Assembly: GCA_002406055.1 (NCBI GenBank)
Contig: DHMZ01000102.1
Span: 4,159-36,831 of the forward strand
Reading direction: 5' to 3'
Length of the DNA stretch: 32,673 nucleotides
Source: Spirochaetales bacterium UBA4629
Lineage (GTDB): Bacteria; Spirochaetota; Spirochaetia; Sphaerochaetales; Sphaerochaetaceae
This document shows positions 31,517 to 32,673 of this stretch, piece after piece. The notes under the pieces were generated by a model. It did not search any database. It was given only the letters and a program-made list of their open reading frames with translations, and was not told the origin of the DNA. The position numbers were made by a program, and so were the translations under genes. Position 1 is the stretch's first letter. Every line of letters begins with the position of its first letter.

Positions 31517-32293
31517 TTATCCAATTGTTATATTCAGAGCCATCATAAGTGAAAAACCAAGTGCAAAAAAGACAATGCCTATGTTTGAATGTTTTCCTTC
31601 ACTCATTTCTGGAACGAGCTCTTCTATAACAACATAAAGCATAGCCCCTGAAGCAAAGCTTAGTAGGTAAGGGAATAGATGGATAGCAAAAGAAGAAAGA
31701 ATAATTGTTATACCTGTTGCTATTGGCTCTGCAAGACCAGAAAGAGTACTACCAAGAAAAGCCCTAGTTGTACTTTCACCTTCATTTTTCAACGATAATG
31801 ATACTATAGCTCCCTCTGGAAAATTCTCTATAGCAATACCAATTGAGAGAACAAGAGCGCCCATGGCCGTTATAGTTGTGCTCCCTGAAAGAAAACCTGC
31901 AAATACAATTCCAACAGCCATTCCTTCAGGAATATTCTCAAGTGTTATAGCTATTATCATCATAGTTGTAGGCTTTAGAGAGCATTTAGGTCCTTCTTGA
32001 TGTTTGCTTTTTGCATGAAGATGTGGAATGACATTATCTGCAAAGAGAAGAAAAAAAATACCAAGTAAAAAACCAAATAAAGGAGGAAGAAATGATAGTT
32101 TTTCCATTCCTTTACTTTCATTAATAGATGGAATAAGAAGACTCCATATCGATGCTGCAATCATTACTCCGGAAGCGAAGCCATTAAGGGCCTTAGATAC
32201 ATTTTGATTTATTTCTTTTTCTATTAAAAAAACGCACAATGATCCCAAAAAAGTTCCTAAAAAAGGAATTAAAAGTCCATATAATAACTCCAT
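31517..32293 (-). CDS. ZIP family divalent metal transporter
   Basis: A 258-residue, eight-helix ZIP protein. The metal site motifs are ITLENIPEGMAVGI in TM4 (usually HNxPEG; here Glu replaces the first His) and IGIAIENFPEGA in TM5. A His-containing cytosolic loop (HLHAKSKH) lies between TM3 and TM4. ZIP proteins import Zn2+, Fe2+ or Mn2+ into the cytosol; the substitution makes the substrate hard to predict. The ATG at 32293 is used (GGAG about 7 nt upstream); the longer reading would start at TTG 32305. An AraC-type regulator lies 46 nt upstream on the same strand and may control it. Confidence 0.88.
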   Translation of the reverse strand: MELLYGLLIPFLGTFLGSLCVFLIEKEINQNVSKALNGFASGVMIAASIWSLLIPSINESKGMEKLSFLPPLFGFLLGIFFLLFADNVIPHLHAKSKHQEGPKCSLKPTTMMIIAITLENIPEGMAVGIVFAGFLSGSTTITAMGALVLSIGIAIENFPEGAIVSLSLKNEGESTTRAFLGSTLSGLAEPIATGITIILSSFAIHLFPYLLSFASGAMLYVVIEELVPEMSEGKHSNIGIVFFALGFSLMMALNITIG

Positions 32294-32339
32294 TTTTTTC
32301 TCCAATGTAAAATAGTATTTATTCTTTTCAAAAAAACAA

Positions 32340-32673
32340 CTAGAGGATGTTTATTTTTTTAAACTCTCTTGGAGATAGACCCGTTATCTTTTTAAATTGA
32401 TAGGTCAATTCTTCAACTATTTCTTTTGAGGATAACCCCATCGATAAAAGTTGCTTTGCCCGTGTGATTTTTGCCTGTATTCGATATTGCGATGGAGAAA
32501 TAAGAAAAATATCTGTAAATTCTTTTCTGAATGTGTTGTATGTCTTACCTAGTTTTTGAGCTATCTCTGGTAGACTCATTTTGTATTCGTTCTCAAGTAA
32601 ATACTTTGCTTTTCTATAAATTGTTTGCTTTCCCATTGTTAAGTATGGAAATAGAAAGGAGAGTAGGTATTTT
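32340..32673 (-). CDS. AraC-family regulator, partial at window edge
   Basis: The reading frame remains open to the end of the window, and the internal ATG at 32636 has no SD, so an N-terminal ligand-binding domain probably continues beyond. The visible part is an AraC DNA-binding domain. The first HTH is intact (SLPEIAQKLGKTYNTFRKEFTDIF ... RIQAKITRAKQLL, written here in two parts). The second HTH reads LSSKEIVEELTY directly joined to QFKKITGLSPREFKK, lacking the eight or nine residues (typically 'xDxSYFSRx') that include the second recognition helix. This looks like an in-frame deletion. It lies upstream of zip, 46 nt away. Confidence 0.7.
   Translation of the reverse strand, partial: KYLLSFLFPYLTMGKQTIYRKAKYLLENEYKMSLPEIAQKLGKTYNTFRKEFTDIFLISPSQYRIQAKITRAKQLLSMGLSSKEIVEELTYQFKKITGLSPREFKKINIL

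Overview
The window is visibly AT-rich, gene-dense DNA, read here as chromosome of a host-associated or anaerobic spirochaete (Treponema/Sphaerochaeta-like). This placement is inferred from the gene set, not from a marker gene: a six-gene Rnf complex in the order CDGEAB, a spirochaete-style PcnB N-terminus, PEGA-domain and VPVEV-repeat envelope proteins, a GH57-like protein, a DUF1015 protein, and Lol-type ABC genes. No phage, IS element, CRISPR array, tRNA or rRNA gene was recognised.

Layout. 1-3021 (+): a hypothetical protein, a degenerate GHKL-type sensor kinase and 3-dehydroquinate synthase (aroB). 3010-6722 (-): a DEAH-box helicase and histidyl-tRNA synthetase, joined by a 4-nt overlap. 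6835-7980 (+): poly(A) polymerase pcnB. 7977-11219 (-): a response regulator, a PhoR-like kinase and a P-loop protein with an Asp23-like tail. 11419-12828 (-): magnesium transporter mgtE, preceded by a previously unmarked 29-codon leader ORF (12866-12955). Its Pro-Pro codons can base-pair with the mgtE Shine-Dalgarno (SD) sequence; this is the most intriguing candidate regulatory system here. 13241-18183 (+): rnfCDGEAB, a membrane ferredoxin:NAD+ oxidoreductase driving ion transport, its genes overlapping or nearly touching. 18205-26960 (+): a GH57-like protein that has lost key catalytic motifs, RF2 (prfB) with an intact programmed +1 frameshift, an exported PEGA protein, ftsY, an exported repeat protein, and a LolC/LolD/LolE-like ABC set. 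26997-27920 (+): ribonuclease Z. 27973-28980 (-): a membrane protein with nine EVPVE repeats and a GGDEF-like tail. It diverges from an FtsB/DivIC-like gene through two promoters that appear to share one -10 region. 29496-30050 (+): tsaC. 30051-32673 (-): a DUF1015 protein, a ZIP metal transporter and an AraC-type regulator cut by the window edge, whose second helix-turn-helix (HTH) looks internally deleted.

Several starts were moved downstream of the longest ORF because a clear SD sits just before the internal start: aroB, hisS, the P-loop gene, mgtE, rnfC, the PEGA gene, tsaC, the DUF1015 gene and zip. rnz was also moved, from an upstream TTG to ATG, although it lacks an SD. Convergent gene pairs overlap or abut. 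One terminator lies inside the 3' coding end of tsaC, and a strong bidirectional one separates rnz from the repeat protein.
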